Source: a virus. From it: a stretch of 64,000 bases of DNA. How positions within the stretch are numbered: the stretch's first letter is position 1; the number at the start of each line of letters is the position of its first letter. The stretch spans positions 19,540 to 83,539 of IMG/VR virus record IMGVR_UViG_3300038722_000002. The stretch is one strand, 5' to 3'. Positions 24,488-33,487 of this stretch are shown here, one piece after another. The position numbers and the translations under genes are program-made. The notes under the pieces were generated by a model, which was not told the origin of the DNA, made no database searches, and saw only the letters and a list, made by a program, of their open reading frames with translations.

Positions 24488-26280
24488 TGACTATAGAAGA
24501 ATATAACGGTATCACTATTGATTATTCAAGAGATGCCGACCTTCCCGAACAAGGCAAGGTGATGTTGACAAAGAAAGGGTTTTACAAGAAAGACTATGAG
24601 GACTCCCCACAACAGGGATTCGCCAGAGCAGCTAACTGTTTCAGCTTCGGGGATAAAGCATTTGCACAACGAATGTACGATTACATGAGTAAGTTGTGGT
24701 TTACCAACGCTAGTCCCGTACTATCTAACGCAATAGACTTCACATGGCCTGAGAATCTAAGCTTTGACGAGGCTGCTGAGTGGTTGGAAGGTAATATTAC
24801 ACCTGATGGACTACCTATCTCCTGCTTCCTTCCAGATATTCCTGACACTAAGGAGGGGCTTGTATCGACGGCAGCGGAGGTTAAGTGGTTATCTATGATG
24901 GGTGGTGGTGTAGGTGTGTATGCAGGAATGCGCTCACCTGACGAGAAGTCCACTGGTGTAATGGCACACATGAAAGAATATGATGCTATCGCCTTAGCCT
25001 ATAAGCAGACTGAATCACGGCGGGGGAGTATCGCAGCATATTTAGATATAGATCATCCTGAGATCATATCCTTCCTAGAGATGCGTAATCCTGTAGGAGG
25101 GGAGATTAATAAGAAATGCTTCAACCTTAACAATGGTGTCAATATTCCAGACTCCTTCATGGAAGCCGTAATAGCAGGAGATACTTACCCACTTATTGAT
25201 CCTAAACATGGGGACACAGGTCGTGAGTTAGATGCGCGTGAAGTATGGGAGAAGCTGCTGGAGCTGCGTAAGGAGACAGGTGAGCCGTATATCATGTGGA
25301 AGGATACAGTTAACCGTATGCTACCTGAGTGGATCACACGTCCTTTGTATAAGGTTAAGCAAAGTAATTTATGTAGTGAAATAACCTTAATGACATCTAA
25401 GAAGCGAACAGCGGTATGTTGCCTTAGTTCTCTGAATCTTGAGAAATATGAAGAGTGGAAAGACACAACTATCGTGGAAGACTTGATTCGTTACTTAGAT
25501 AATGTTTTAGAGTATTTTATCCGCTTGGCACCACCTGAACTACATAGGGCTGTGAACTCAGCTAAGAAAGAGAGAGCTATAGGACTAGGTACACTAGGGT
25601 TTCATGCTTATTTACAAAGCAAGATGATCTCGTATCAGTCGGGTGGATTGAACAGTGCATCGCATGAGAATCACAGGTTATTTAACCTTATCAAGACGCG
25701 AGCAATTGCAGGGTCTAGGCAGTTAGCCAAGGAACGCGGAGAGGCAAGGGACGTAGAGGGTTCAGGTATGCGTAATAGTCATCTATTAGCCGTAGCACCT
25801 AACGCAAGCTCTAGTAGTATTGCAGGGACAAGTCCGAGTATCGAGCTATGGTCAGCCAACGCATTTAATGCTCAAGGACGTGCGGGTAGTTTCCTGATCA
25901 AGAATAAGTATCTTGAAAAATACCTAGAAGGTGTAGGTAAGAACACCAAGGAGGTATGGAGTAGCATTATCGCCAATGAAGGAAGTGTGTACCACTTAGA
26001 TTTCATCCCAGATGATGTTAAAGAAGTGTTTGCTACGTCCAAAGAAGTTGATCCTATGTGGGTTATCGAACACGCAGGTATACGGGCACCATTAGTATGC
26101 CAAGCTGTTAGTAATAATTTAACGGTGCCTTCTAATATCACCAAACAACGGATGTCGGACATCCATATGAAGGCTTGGCGTAAAGGGGTTAAGACGTTAT
26201 ATTATTGCCGTAGTGAAGAAGCAATGAAGGCTTCCGTAGGTAGTAGTTATGAAAGTGAATGTTTAAGTTGTGAAGGGTAA
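24487..26280 (+). CDS. nrdA: Ribonucleoside-diphosphate reductase large subunit, class I
   Basis: A 597-residue catalytic subunit that reduces ribonucleotides to deoxyribonucleotides. Active-site residues are visible: Cys113 (ISCFLPD), Asn294/Cys296/Glu298 in NLCSEI, and Cys311-312 (AVCCLSSLN), with the C-terminal shuttle pair in ECLSCEG. It lacks the N-terminal ATP-cone of E. coli NrdA (761 residues), so activity may not be dATP-inhibited. It lies between the redoxin and nrdB. Confidence 0.93.
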   Translation: MTIEEYNGITIDYSRDADLPEQGKVMLTKKGFYKKDYEDSPQQGFARAANCFSFGDKAFAQRMYDYMSKLWFTNASPVLSNAIDFTWPENLSFDEAAEWLEGNITPDGLPISCFLPDIPDTKEGLVSTAAEVKWLSMMGGGVGVYAGMRSPDEKSTGVMAHMKEYDAIALAYKQTESRRGSIAAYLDIDHPEIISFLEMRNPVGGEINKKCFNLNNGVNIPDSFMEAVIAGDTYPLIDPKHGDTGRELDAREVWEKLLELRKETGEPYIMWKDTVNRMLPEWITRPLYKVKQSNLCSEITLMTSKKRTAVCCLSSLNLEKYEEWKDTTIVEDLIRYLDNVLEYFIRLAPPELHRAVNSAKKERAIGLGTLGFHAYLQSKMISYQSGGLNSASHENHRLFNLIKTRAIAGSRQLAKERGEARDVEGSGMRNSHLLAVAPNASSSSIAGTSPSIELWSANAFNAQGRAGSFLIKNKYLEKYLEGVGKNTKEVWSSIIANEGSVYHLDFIPDDVKEVFATSKEVDPMWVIEHAGIRAPLVCQAVSNNLTVPSNITKQRMSDIHMKAWRKGVKTLYYCRSEEAMKASVGSSYESECLSCEG

Positions 26281-26290
26281 GGAGAATTAA

Positions 26291-27301
26291 TTGTCAGTAT
26301 TTGAAAGATCGAAGGCGTATAAGCCTTTTAAATTCCCTAAGTTGGTTGAAGAGGAGAAGAAGCATAGGATTGATATGTATTGGCATGAGAATCAGACAGA
26401 CTTATCTGATGATTTACGTCAATATCACAGCAAAGAGGGTTTGAAGACGGAGAATGTCAGCCATGAGCGACACAAACTCCTACTAGAAAAACTACTCCCC
26501 TTGTTTACAGCATCCGATACAAGCGTCTCGGAGGGGTATGCAAAACTACTACCTCACGCAAATAATAATGAGATACGTGGGTTACTATTCACGCAAGGCG
26601 CAAGAGAGGTGACACATTATCGTGGGTACGCTCTAGCTAATGAGACTTTCGGGTTTCCTGAGTCTAGCTGGGAAGAGTTCCATGAGTACAAGGAGATGCA
26701 AGATAAAGTGGATCTCATGTTAGCCGACGTGGGGGATTTATCTAACAAGCTTAACTGGTGTAAGCAATTGGCGGTTGTATTACTAGGTGAAGGTATATCA
26801 CTGTTTGGTAGCTTCTGTCCTCTCTTGAACCTGAAACGATCAGGGCTATGTGTAGGTTTTAATGATATTAACCAGTGGAGCCTCATAGATGAAGCTCACC
26901 ACATCAGTAATAATATCTACATTCTACGACAAGCATGGTTGGAGTTATCTAACGAGGAAAGAGATGAACTATGTACTTTCATTCTTGAATGTTCTCAAAG
27001 GTATGTTGATGCAGAACACCGTTTCATTGAGTTGATCTTTGAAGATGGGCCACTGGAAGACTTAACTGAGGCGCAACTGAAAGGGTACATTACGTATTTA
27101 GGTAAGCATTGGTTACGTGAGCTAGGGTTGATCGGATCGTTGGATGTCCCTGAGAATACGATTGAATGGATGGACTGGATGCTATCAGGTGTTAAGCATG
27201 ATAACTTCTTTGAGAAGAAGGTTACATCCTACTCTCATAATGGACTACAAGGCGATGTCGATTATACAAAGTATCTAGGAGATGAACTAAATGACTATTA
27301 A
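26291..27301 (+). CDS. nrdB: Ribonucleoside-diphosphate reductase small subunit
   Basis: A 336-residue ferritin-like subunit, starting at TTG 26291 with AAGGAG upstream. Iron ligands fit class I: Asp in QTDLSDD (about 37), Glu106 and His109 with the radical Tyr113 (EVTHYRGY), then a later Glu in LLGEGISLFGS and Glu/His in DEAHH. It follows nrdA by ten bases and supplies the tyrosyl radical. Confidence 0.92.
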   Translation: MSVFERSKAYKPFKFPKLVEEEKKHRIDMYWHENQTDLSDDLRQYHSKEGLKTENVSHERHKLLLEKLLPLFTASDTSVSEGYAKLLPHANNNEIRGLLFTQGAREVTHYRGYALANETFGFPESSWEEFHEYKEMQDKVDLMLADVGDLSNKLNWCKQLAVVLLGEGISLFGSFCPLLNLKRSGLCVGFNDINQWSLIDEAHHISNNIYILRQAWLELSNEERDELCTFILECSQRYVDAEHRFIELIFEDGPLEDLTEAQLKGYITYLGKHWLRELGLIGSLDVPENTIEWMDWMLSGVKHDNFFEKKVTSYSHNGLQGDVDYTKYLGDELNDY

Positions 27302-27536
27302 GATTACACAGAAAGGCTCTACTGTTTCCTTATCAGGAGACATTAAAGTTATGAAACAAGTGATAGCTGCTTCAAGTCACATTCAAGGTGATGTATTTAA
27401 CGGGTGTGAGCTGCATTATGACGATCCACTACACCCTGATAATTGTTGCGGAACATTGGAGCAAATAATCTCAGATGTAGATGTGTCAGATAACAAAGTG
27501 GTTGTACATTGCGACTTTAAACCTACAGGGGAGTAA
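27291..27536 (+). CDS. Unknown small protein
   Basis: An 81-residue, strand-rich protein overlapping the end of nrdB by 11 bases. It contains NGCELHYDDPLHPDNCCG. No family recognised; co-expression with the reductase is likely. Confidence 0.65.
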   Translation: MTIKITQKGSTVSLSGDIKVMKQVIAASSHIQGDVFNGCELHYDDPLHPDNCCGTLEQIISDVDVSDNKVVVHCDFKPTGE

Positions 27537-27545
27537 CGAACAAGG

Positions 27546-28022
27546 ATGACATATAAGTGCTTTAACTTTGAGATCGAAGAATTAGTAAGTCAAGCAACTT
27601 ACAATTCATTTATTGACATGTTTGGTGTTGATATAGGGGAAGAGTTCATGTGGAGGTTGTTTGATGACAACTTCCTTGAAGCACTCGACGCCTTACGGGA
27701 TAAATATGGCCCTATTACAATCAACGATTGGTGTTGGGGAGGAAGTTATGACCAATCAGGACTAAGGACAACTTTCTCGCAGTATTACAGCAAAGGGAGT
27801 ATGCACAGTTGGGCATGTGCTGTGGATATGAAGTTTGGTAATTTCACAGCACCAGACATACAAAAACTATTAGAGGAGTTGACGGTAGACGATGAATATG
27901 GCGATATTATCCTTGAAGGTATTACAAGGGTGGAACGTGGCACACCTACATGGACTCATGTTGACAATAAAGATGTGTCTAAGGATACATTAGAAGAAGG
28001 TTTGTATTTCTTTAATCCATAA
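27546..28022 (+). CDS. Peptidase M15-like protein, candidate cell-wall peptidase
   Basis: A 158-residue protein with features of M15 D-Ala-D-Ala peptidases: SMHSWACAVDMKF (His87 and Asp94) and TPTWTHVD (His138), the zinc ligand pattern H-x6-D ... W-x-H. N-terminal residues have no domain recognised. It could be an endolysin or a virion peptidase. It is unusual that it sits in the nucleotide operon between nrdB and phoH. Confidence 0.68.
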   Translation: MTYKCFNFEIEELVSQATYNSFIDMFGVDIGEEFMWRLFDDNFLEALDALRDKYGPITINDWCWGGSYDQSGLRTTFSQYYSKGSMHSWACAVDMKFGNFTAPDIQKLLEELTVDDEYGDIILEGITRVERGTPTWTHVDNKDVSKDTLEEGLYFFNP

Positions 28023-28033
28023 GGAGAAGTAGT

Positions 28034-28789
28034 TTGGGAAAGCAAGATAAGCATTGTAATCAACGATCTAATAAACGTAAAGATAAACAGCGCAAAGGTG
28101 AACGTGAGATACGCGAGAAGTTTGTAGAGGAGAGGGTACATCGTGCGCCACCAATATTGGCGAAGACACAGAACCAACGTAAGTATATGCAGGTACTTCG
28201 TACAGAGAAGTTAATTGTATGTCGTGGAAGTGCGGGTGTGGGCAAGAGCTTTCTAAGTAGTGCTTTAGCAGGGGACGCCCTATTGCGCGGCGACATTAGT
28301 AAAGTGATTGTTTGCCGTCCCAATGTAGCTATGGGGGAGAGTATTGGGTATAGAAAGGGTTCTGACGAAGACAAATTATTTCCTTTTGTCCGCCCAATGC
28401 TAGATACGCTCAAGAAACGTATGGGTTCGGGTAGTTATGAAGTCGCTATAGCTAGTAAGCAGATCGAGATCCAAGCACTAGACGCCATACGAGGGATGTC
28501 TTTTGATGGTAACGTGGTAATACTGTGTGATGAGATGTCTAACTCAACACCTGCGGAAATCCGTAGTGTAGTAACTCGCCTCGGTGAGCAAGCCCAGATG
28601 GTCATTATGGGCGACCCCACACAGACAGATATACGAGGAGAGAATGGACTGGACTATATCTGTGGTCTAATAGAGAAATACGACATCCCCGATTCAGCTA
28701 TTGTAGAGTTCACTTCTGCAGATATTGTACGTTCAGGTATTGCTAAGGCGTTTGTTACAGCCTTCGAGAAGGAGGGTGTTAATGGCTAA
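28034..28789 (+). CDS. phoH: PhoH-like ATPase
   Basis: A 251-residue protein starting at TTG 28034 (AAGGAG upstream). It has Walker A GSAGVGKS (65-72), a characteristic VCRPNVAMGESIGYRKGS region and a Walker B-like VVILCDEMSN. PhoH homologues are common in myoviruses and are thought to be RNA/DNA-acting ATPases; the precise role is not known. The end overlaps the next gene. Confidence 0.9.
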   Translation: MGKQDKHCNQRSNKRKDKQRKGEREIREKFVEERVHRAPPILAKTQNQRKYMQVLRTEKLIVCRGSAGVGKSFLSSALAGDALLRGDISKVIVCRPNVAMGESIGYRKGSDEDKLFPFVRPMLDTLKKRMGSGSYEVAIASKQIEIQALDAIRGMSFDGNVVILCDEMSNSTPAEIRSVVTRLGEQAQMVIMGDPTQTDIRGENGLDYICGLIEKYDIPDSAIVEFTSADIVRSGIAKAFVTAFEKEGVNG

Positions 28790-29546
28790 GAAACTAGACA
28801 TACGTTCTGGGGATGTATTTGGGGATTATACCGTAGTCACTGAAGTACCCAAAACCCAACAGAACCAGAGGAGGTTTCTACTTCGTTGTGTTTGCGGTAC
28901 AGAGAAAGAATTGGATCTCCCCTCTTTTAAGTACAATAATAGTGGGTGTGGGTGCCGTAGCACAGATAAGATGGTAGCGTCAAAACTGAAGAGGGAGGAT
29001 TTTCATGGTATGACAGGAAGCCCCGAATACAGGTCTTGGGCACGAATCAAGAGTCGGTGCTTCAATCCTAATAGTGCTGATTTTCCTGACTACGGGGGCA
29101 GGGGTATCACTATGTCCCAAGAGTGGCGGGATAGTTTCCCCAAGTTCTACGAACACATCGGCCCCAAGCCTTCCGATGGTAAGAGATACAGTGTAGACAG
29201 GGTAGACAACACCAAAGGATATGTACCTGATAATGTCAGGTGGGCTACGGACGCACAGCAGGCACGAAACCAGAACGGGAGGTCGAAAGCAAACACTACA
29301 GGGGTTACAGGTGTTTACTGGGACACTAAAGTACACCCGACTGGCAGGGATTCTACTCGGTACGCCGTAGCGCAATGGGTATCTCTGGAGGGAGTCCGTA
29401 AGAAGAAATGCTTCTCGGTCAAAAAACTCGGAGAAGAACTAGCCTTCTTAGCAGCCTGCGAATGCCGAGATAAGCAAATGACCTTGCTAAACTTACAAGG
29501 GGCAGGTTATACTGACCAGCACCTTAACAATAGGAGTTATACATGA
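28782..29546 (+). CDS. Homing endonuclease, HNH with AP2 DNA-binding domain
   Basis: A 254-residue protein. N-terminus (about 1-65) is a treble-clef region with CVCG and GCGC, then an HNH-like core with YRSWARIKSRC, YGGRGITMSQEW, YSVDRVDNTKGY and NVRWATDAQQ (about 80-165), and an AP2-like C-terminus (TGVTGVYWDTK, RYAVAQW, FSVKKLGEELAFLAA). This architecture is typical of phage homing endonucleases. The ATG at 28782 has GGAGG upstream, giving an eight-base overlap with phoH. Confidence 0.85.
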   Translation: MAKKLDIRSGDVFGDYTVVTEVPKTQQNQRRFLLRCVCGTEKELDLPSFKYNNSGCGCRSTDKMVASKLKREDFHGMTGSPEYRSWARIKSRCFNPNSADFPDYGGRGITMSQEWRDSFPKFYEHIGPKPSDGKRYSVDRVDNTKGYVPDNVRWATDAQQARNQNGRSKANTTGVTGVYWDTKVHPTGRDSTRYAVAQWVSLEGVRKKKCFSVKKLGEELAFLAACECRDKQMTLLNLQGAGYTDQHLNNRSYT

Positions 29547-29830
29547 CAGGTGAAGTTGTAGGATTGAACGGTAAGACTTTCTCCCCAGAGGAGCAAATTA
29601 AACCTAACGAAAACTTAATCAATGTGTTAGAGTCCTACCTAGAAGATGCTAAATCGGGTAAACTACAAGGATTCATAGGTGTAGGGAGGTGGCCTGATTC
29701 ACAAAGCTACCCTCTCATCTTAGCAGGAGCGTTTGACGGAAACTCTCCGTACATCCTACTGGAAGCACTTAACGACCTAAAAGAACAAGTTAGGTTTCAG
29801 ATGCTATACCCAGAGGAGATAGGTGAATGA
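29543..29830 (+). CDS. Unknown small protein
   Basis: A 95-residue protein with a four-base overlap to the homing gene. It contains NLINVLESYLEDAKSGKLQG and GAFDGNSPYILLEAL, a pattern seen in small phage proteins of unknown role. It could be the gene originally following phoH. Confidence 0.62.
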   Translation: MTGEVVGLNGKTFSPEEQIKPNENLINVLESYLEDAKSGKLQGFIGVGRWPDSQSYPLILAGAFDGNSPYILLEALNDLKEQVRFQMLYPEEIGE

Positions 29831-29864
29831 GTTGTTTATTGAAATGTGAGGAGTAATTAAATAA

Positions 29865-30176
29865 ATGCAGTATGTAAGGGGTCAGAAGGTGAGAGTCTTA
29901 TCTGACGGGAAGATTACACTAGGAGAGATAGCATATCATCAACCCACTTGTCTCACATATAAAGTGAACATTGATGGTATGCTCGTCTCAGTCAACTACG
30001 AGGACATAATGAACGATCAGGATGAATCTGTAGCACTAGGTGTCTTGTGGGCACAAGCAAGGGACGAAGGGTGGCAAGGAATGATGTGTGATGCACAATT
30101 AGCTAAATTATTCCTAGACAAATGCGAAAAGGCTGGTATCATCACGCACACATCAAACAAAGGAGAAGAGAATTGA
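29865..30176 (+). CDS. Unknown small protein
   Basis: A 103-residue protein. The N-terminal part resembles a small SH3-like beta barrel (VRGQKVRVLSDGKITLGEIAY), followed by a helical tail. Its TGA overlaps a TTG start for the membrane gene that follows. Function unknown. Confidence 0.62.
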   Translation: MQYVRGQKVRVLSDGKITLGEIAYHQPTCLTYKVNIDGMLVSVNYEDIMNDQDESVALGVLWAQARDEGWQGMMCDAQLAKLFLDKCEKAGIITHTSNKGEEN

Positions 30177-30379
30177 TCTACATGTTACTAGGAGCTATAT
30201 ACTTCATCTTCAACATCATCTCATTATGTACATTCTACAAAGGTATATGTCAAGGAGATAATAAACTCAAGGTCTTAATCTTAACATTCGGTAGTGTGTT
30301 CTACGGTGTAGATAAACTCGTATTGGCATATTATGGGATTTCAGATTTCATTAAGAAAAAGCTTGCAAAGTCAGATTAG
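30173..30379 (+). CDS. Small membrane protein, TTG start
   Basis: A 68-residue protein with two hydrophobic segments (MLLGAIYFIFNIISLCTFYKG and VLILTFGSVFYGVDKLVLAYYG, split here by a polar loop). TTG 30173 overlaps the previous stop (TTGA) and has GGAGAAG upstream. A terminator follows directly. The membrane location is inferred from hydrophobicity. Confidence 0.6.
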   Translation: MIYMLLGAIYFIFNIISLCTFYKGICQGDNKLKVLILTFGSVFYGVDKLVLAYYGISDFIKKKLAKSD

Positions 30380-30388
30380 TCTATATAT

Positions 30389-30433
30389 AATCCCCGCATT
30401 GATTGTCGAAAGGCAGTTGTGCGGGGATTTTTA
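30389..30433 (+). terminator. Rho-independent terminator
   Basis: AATCCCCGCA (30389-30398) pairs with TGCGGGGATT (30420-30429), followed by TTTTTATT. It ends the plus operon that began near 21-23 kb, although further plus-strand genes follow and may need their own promoter. Confidence 0.85.
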
Positions 30434-30459
30434 TTGTCTGTAATATGAGGAGAGAATGA

Positions 30460-30801
30460 ATGGAATATAAGAATACACAACATCTACAAGAGATGGATTT
30501 AAAGTGCTTTATGTTGAAATTGGGATATAAGCTATACTATTTCAGAAAATCATTTGAGAATGTACATGTGTCACATTCTATGGCACCAGCGTTATCCTAT
30601 AATACAGCAGTGATGTTATATAATACATGTACTTCGTGGTTGTTCGATGATACACTGCAAGTCAAATACCCGTTCACCAAGGAGGTGTTTGCAGAAGCTA
30701 GGTACGAGCGTGTATTCTCCCGTATTTACTTGCAAGGTTGTAAAAACGGTGAGATCAAATGCACTAAACACCAACTGAGGTTCAACTATGATCAAGTATG
30801 A
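30460..30801 (+). CDS. Unknown protein
   Basis: A 113-residue protein, GGAGAGAAT-type ribosome binding site before ATG. It contains a helical LQEMDLKCFMLKLGYKLYYF region. No family recognised. It overlaps the next gene by 14 bases. Confidence 0.6.
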   Translation: MEYKNTQHLQEMDLKCFMLKLGYKLYYFRKSFENVHVSHSMAPALSYNTAVMLYNTCTSWLFDDTLQVKYPFTKEVFAEARYERVFSRIYLQGCKNGEIKCTKHQLRFNYDQV

Positions 30802-30982
30802 CCCTGTAGGCATAGAAACAGTCCGTCAATGTGCGGTGGACAGTTTAAATGAGTTCCACATGTACCGAGAAAACTACACAGAAGATACCATGTGTTCTGA
30901 ATCGTGGTTGGACTTGGGTGGTAAGTTTGTAGCCGATGGTTACTTCTATTTATTTATGAAACAGGATGCTACTTATGAATAA
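30788..30982 (+). CDS. Unknown small protein
   Basis: A 64-residue protein starting MIKYDPVGIETVRQCAVDSL. It overlaps both neighbours by a few bases. Function unknown. Confidence 0.58.
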   Translation: MIKYDPVGIETVRQCAVDSLNEFHMYRENYTEDTMCSESWLDLGGKFVADGYFYLFMKQDATYE

Positions 30983-31157
30983 GAAACAATATGTACTATA
31001 CCTTATCGACAACGCAGTAACGGATTTATTGTATTATGACCGCGAAGAGGATGCTCAGTTGGGTGTAGGGGAGATTGAACGTATGGTGAAAGAAGGTGAG
31101 ATTACTTTAGACGAGATGTACAACGCATTTATTCGCTCACTAGGAGAACAAGTATGA
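30975..31157 (+). CDS. Unknown small protein
   Basis: A 60-residue protein; ATG 30975 is chosen over ATG 30966 because AGGA lies at a good distance. It is acidic and helical (EEDAQLGVGEIERMVKEGEI). It overlaps the ligase start by four bases (ATGA). Confidence 0.58.
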   Translation: MNKKQYVLYLIDNAVTDLLYYDREEDAQLGVGEIERMVKEGEITLDEMYNAFIRSLGEQV

Positions 31158-32302
31158 CAGGTGAAACACCAATTCTATTCGGGCGTGACTCGAAAGGTAA
31201 ACTCAAGCAATGGTTGATCTATACCGAAGGAGCTGATGTCATCATCCTACACGGTCAAGTAGGTGGTAAGCAAGCTGAGTCTCGTACCACGAGTGTCGGT
31301 AAAAACATTGGACGTTCAAATGAAACATCCCCTGAACAACAAGCAGAGCTAGAAGCAAAGGCTAAGTGGAATAAACAACTCAAGAAGGACTATGCCCTAT
31401 CTATAGAGGAAATCCCTGAGTCTACCCTCCCACACCTTGCTACCAAACTACAGGATAAGGCCCATACGCTGAATTACGATGCTGGTGTTGATGTTCTCTG
31501 TAAGAAGGATGGTGTACGCATGTCTGCCTTCCTAAAGGATGGTGTAGTATTCTTCCAGAGTCGAGGTGGTGAGGAATATCCGATCATACGTGAAATAGTT
31601 GATGAATTGTGGAGAGTATATTTCAGTAAGAATGCAAACTATGTGGTCGATGGTGAAATCTATTGCCACGGTATGCACCTAGAGGATATTACCTCTGCTG
31701 TCAAGAAGCACAATGAGAACACACATAAGCTAGAGTTCCACGTGTTCGATCTTATTGATAAAACTAAGCCAGAGCAGCCTTGGTGTGAACGGTATGAACA
31801 ATACATAAGTCTATGGTTGGAAGCCCGACCTTATATATCACGGATAGCTGTCATCGCAGCACACCCAGTACGTAACTCGGATGATGTTTACACACTACAC
31901 GATGAGTTTGTAGATGATGGATATGAAGGCATTGTTCTACGTCCTCATAATGGTGTAAACTCTTTCGGGAACCGTACAGCAGACTTCATCAAGTATAAGA
32001 AGCGTAAGGATGCTGAGTTCCGTGTGGTTAAATTCACAGTCGATAAGAAGAATCGTGCTATCCCTCACTGTGAAGTTGATACAGAGGTTGGTGTCAAGAC
32101 CTTCAAAGCCCCTATGATCGGCTCAGACGAACGTATACAAGCTCTATGGCAGGAATACTTAGATAACAACTCAACACTTCCAGAACACCGTCAATGGTTG
32201 ACTTGTGAGTTTGAGAACTACTCTAAATACGGAGTCCCTGTTAAAGTTAAAGGTGCTAGTTTCCGTGACTGTGACAAAGAGACAGGTGAACCACTTGAGT
32301 AA
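31154..32302 (+). CDS. ATP-dependent DNA ligase
   Basis: A 382-residue ligase. Motif I KKDGVR lies at 117-122 with the adenylated Lys at 117. Motif III-like VVDGEIYCHG, motif IV DGYEGIVLR and motif V FIKYKKRKDAEFRVV follow. Residues 1-80 resemble a WGR-like N-terminal domain (KQWLIYTEGADV). It would seal nicks after replication and repair. It is expressed with the small genes around it. Confidence 0.92.
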   Translation: MTGETPILFGRDSKGKLKQWLIYTEGADVIILHGQVGGKQAESRTTSVGKNIGRSNETSPEQQAELEAKAKWNKQLKKDYALSIEEIPESTLPHLATKLQDKAHTLNYDAGVDVLCKKDGVRMSAFLKDGVVFFQSRGGEEYPIIREIVDELWRVYFSKNANYVVDGEIYCHGMHLEDITSAVKKHNENTHKLEFHVFDLIDKTKPEQPWCERYEQYISLWLEARPYISRIAVIAAHPVRNSDDVYTLHDEFVDDGYEGIVLRPHNGVNSFGNRTADFIKYKKRKDAEFRVVKFTVDKKNRAIPHCEVDTEVGVKTFKAPMIGSDERIQALWQEYLDNNSTLPEHRQWLTCEFENYSKYGVPVKVKGASFRDCDKETGEPLE

Positions 32303-32474
32303 CCTAATAGAAGTCAAAGGAAGGGGTTGTTATTGTCGTATATGTGACTACATTATCCCAATAGGAACAGTAGCTCTTATGGTGGAAGGACGTAAAGAAT
32401 GTTTGCGTGTATGTAAGGAGTGTGTTACTTTAGCGGCTATTGAAATTTCAAACAACGAGGAGACGGATGAATGA
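32286..32474 (+). CDS. Small zinc-finger protein
   Basis: Starting at GTG 32286 (or TTG 32295), within the end of the ligase gene, this frame gives about 62 residues with two Cys pairs: CYCRIC and VCKEC. It is a small zinc ribbon of unknown function. Its end overlaps the next gene. Confidence 0.55.
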   Translation: MNHLSNLIEVKGRGCYCRICDYIIPIGTVALMVEGRKECLRVCKECVTLAAIEISNNEETDE

Positions 32475-33028
32475 ATAAAACAAAACCACCCAAGGATAGA
32501 GAGTTTCTAGGATTAGTTAATCACAACAGTCCGTATTGGGATATATTCTTTTACGGCAGGAAGGAGGATGGTGTGCCTAAAGCTGAGTTTGTAGATAGGG
32601 GGGGTTATTCTCTATGCCCAAGCTTATCGGGTGGGAAGAGTTGCCTGTTATGGAGGATGTCTGAGGTGATTAAACTAATCATAGCAGGTGGTAGAGATTT
32701 CAATCGTGTCTTAACCCTCAAACGTGAAATGTTAAACTACGACACAACATCATTGGAAGTTGTCTGTGGTGGTGCCAAGGGAGCAGACACCTACGGTGAA
32801 CGCTGGGCTAAGAAAAATAATGTCCCTATCAAGTACTTCCTTGCAGAATGGGATAAATATGACAACGCTGCTGGGTATATCCGTAATCGACAGATGGCTG
32901 AATATGGAACACACTTACTAGCCTTCTGGGACGGAGAGAGTAGAGGAACTAAGAATATGATTGACACAGCTACAGAATTAGGTTTAAATGTGCAAATCGT
33001 AATGTATAACAACAGGAGTTTAGTATGA
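32471..33028 (+). CDS. SLOG/DUF2493-family protein with an extra N-terminal part
   Basis: A 185-residue protein. From about residue 67 it has the DUF2493 (YAcAr-like SLOG) pattern: KLIIAGGRDFN (68-78), VVCGGAKGADTYGERWA, and RNRQMAEYGTHLLAFWDG. SLOG folds bind nucleotides or nucleotide-derived signals. The first 62 residues are not part of that fold, and a candidate internal ATG (32657) exists but its GGAGG is too close to it. Role unknown; nucleotide binding is inferred. Confidence 0.75.
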   Translation: MNKTKPPKDREFLGLVNHNSPYWDIFFYGRKEDGVPKAEFVDRGGYSLCPSLSGGKSCLLWRMSEVIKLIIAGGRDFNRVLTLKREMLNYDTTSLEVVCGGAKGADTYGERWAKKNNVPIKYFLAEWDKYDNAAGYIRNRQMAEYGTHLLAFWDGESRGTKNMIDTATELGLNVQIVMYNNRSLV

Positions 33029-33486
33029 GACACACAGGACGTAAAGGGTGGCAAGCGTCATATAAAGACACATGGAGTTTAGATGCTACACTATCTCCTA
33101 TCATCCTTGCGGGTTTGATTAAGTTTAAGCAGGTTATTACCAGTGATGAGAAAAAGCACTATATTGGTGTTCCCAGTGAGCATGTTACATGGGAACCCGA
33201 CACATATTCAGAAGAGATATGGTATGAAGCATTATCTACGTGGTTAGCCGATATCGACAAGATGATATACGCATTCAGGAATATAGAGCCTGAGTATGTT
33301 GGAGGATGGAAGGATGGATCAGAACACGAGGATGATGACCTAGAAACAGGATACCGTCTGTGGCATAGGATACCATGTGATGAAGAAGCACATGCTGCAT
33401 ATCTGAAAGCAAAGACTGAACATGTAGATATGGTAAAAGAAGGACGTGAACTCTTCGCTAAACATTATGATTCCCTATGGTGGTGA
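33025..33486 (+). CDS. Conserved phage protein of unknown function
   Basis: A 153-residue protein with SLDATLSPIILAGLIKFKQV, then IWYEALSTWLADIDKMIYAF and ETGYRLWHRIP. This pattern recurs in phage genomes, but I know of no assigned function. It overlaps the DUF2493 gene by four bases. Confidence 0.7.
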   Translation: MRHTGRKGWQASYKDTWSLDATLSPIILAGLIKFKQVITSDEKKHYIGVPSEHVTWEPDTYSEEIWYEALSTWLADIDKMIYAFRNIEPEYVGGWKDGSEHEDDDLETGYRLWHRIPCDEEAHAAYLKAKTEHVDMVKEGRELFAKHYDSLWW

Positions 33487-33487
33487 T

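Noticed and set aside
32657-33028. Separate DUF2493 gene starting at ATG 32657
   Set aside because: GGAGG touches the ATG, too close to act as a normal ribosome binding site, so the longer frame is kept, with doubt.
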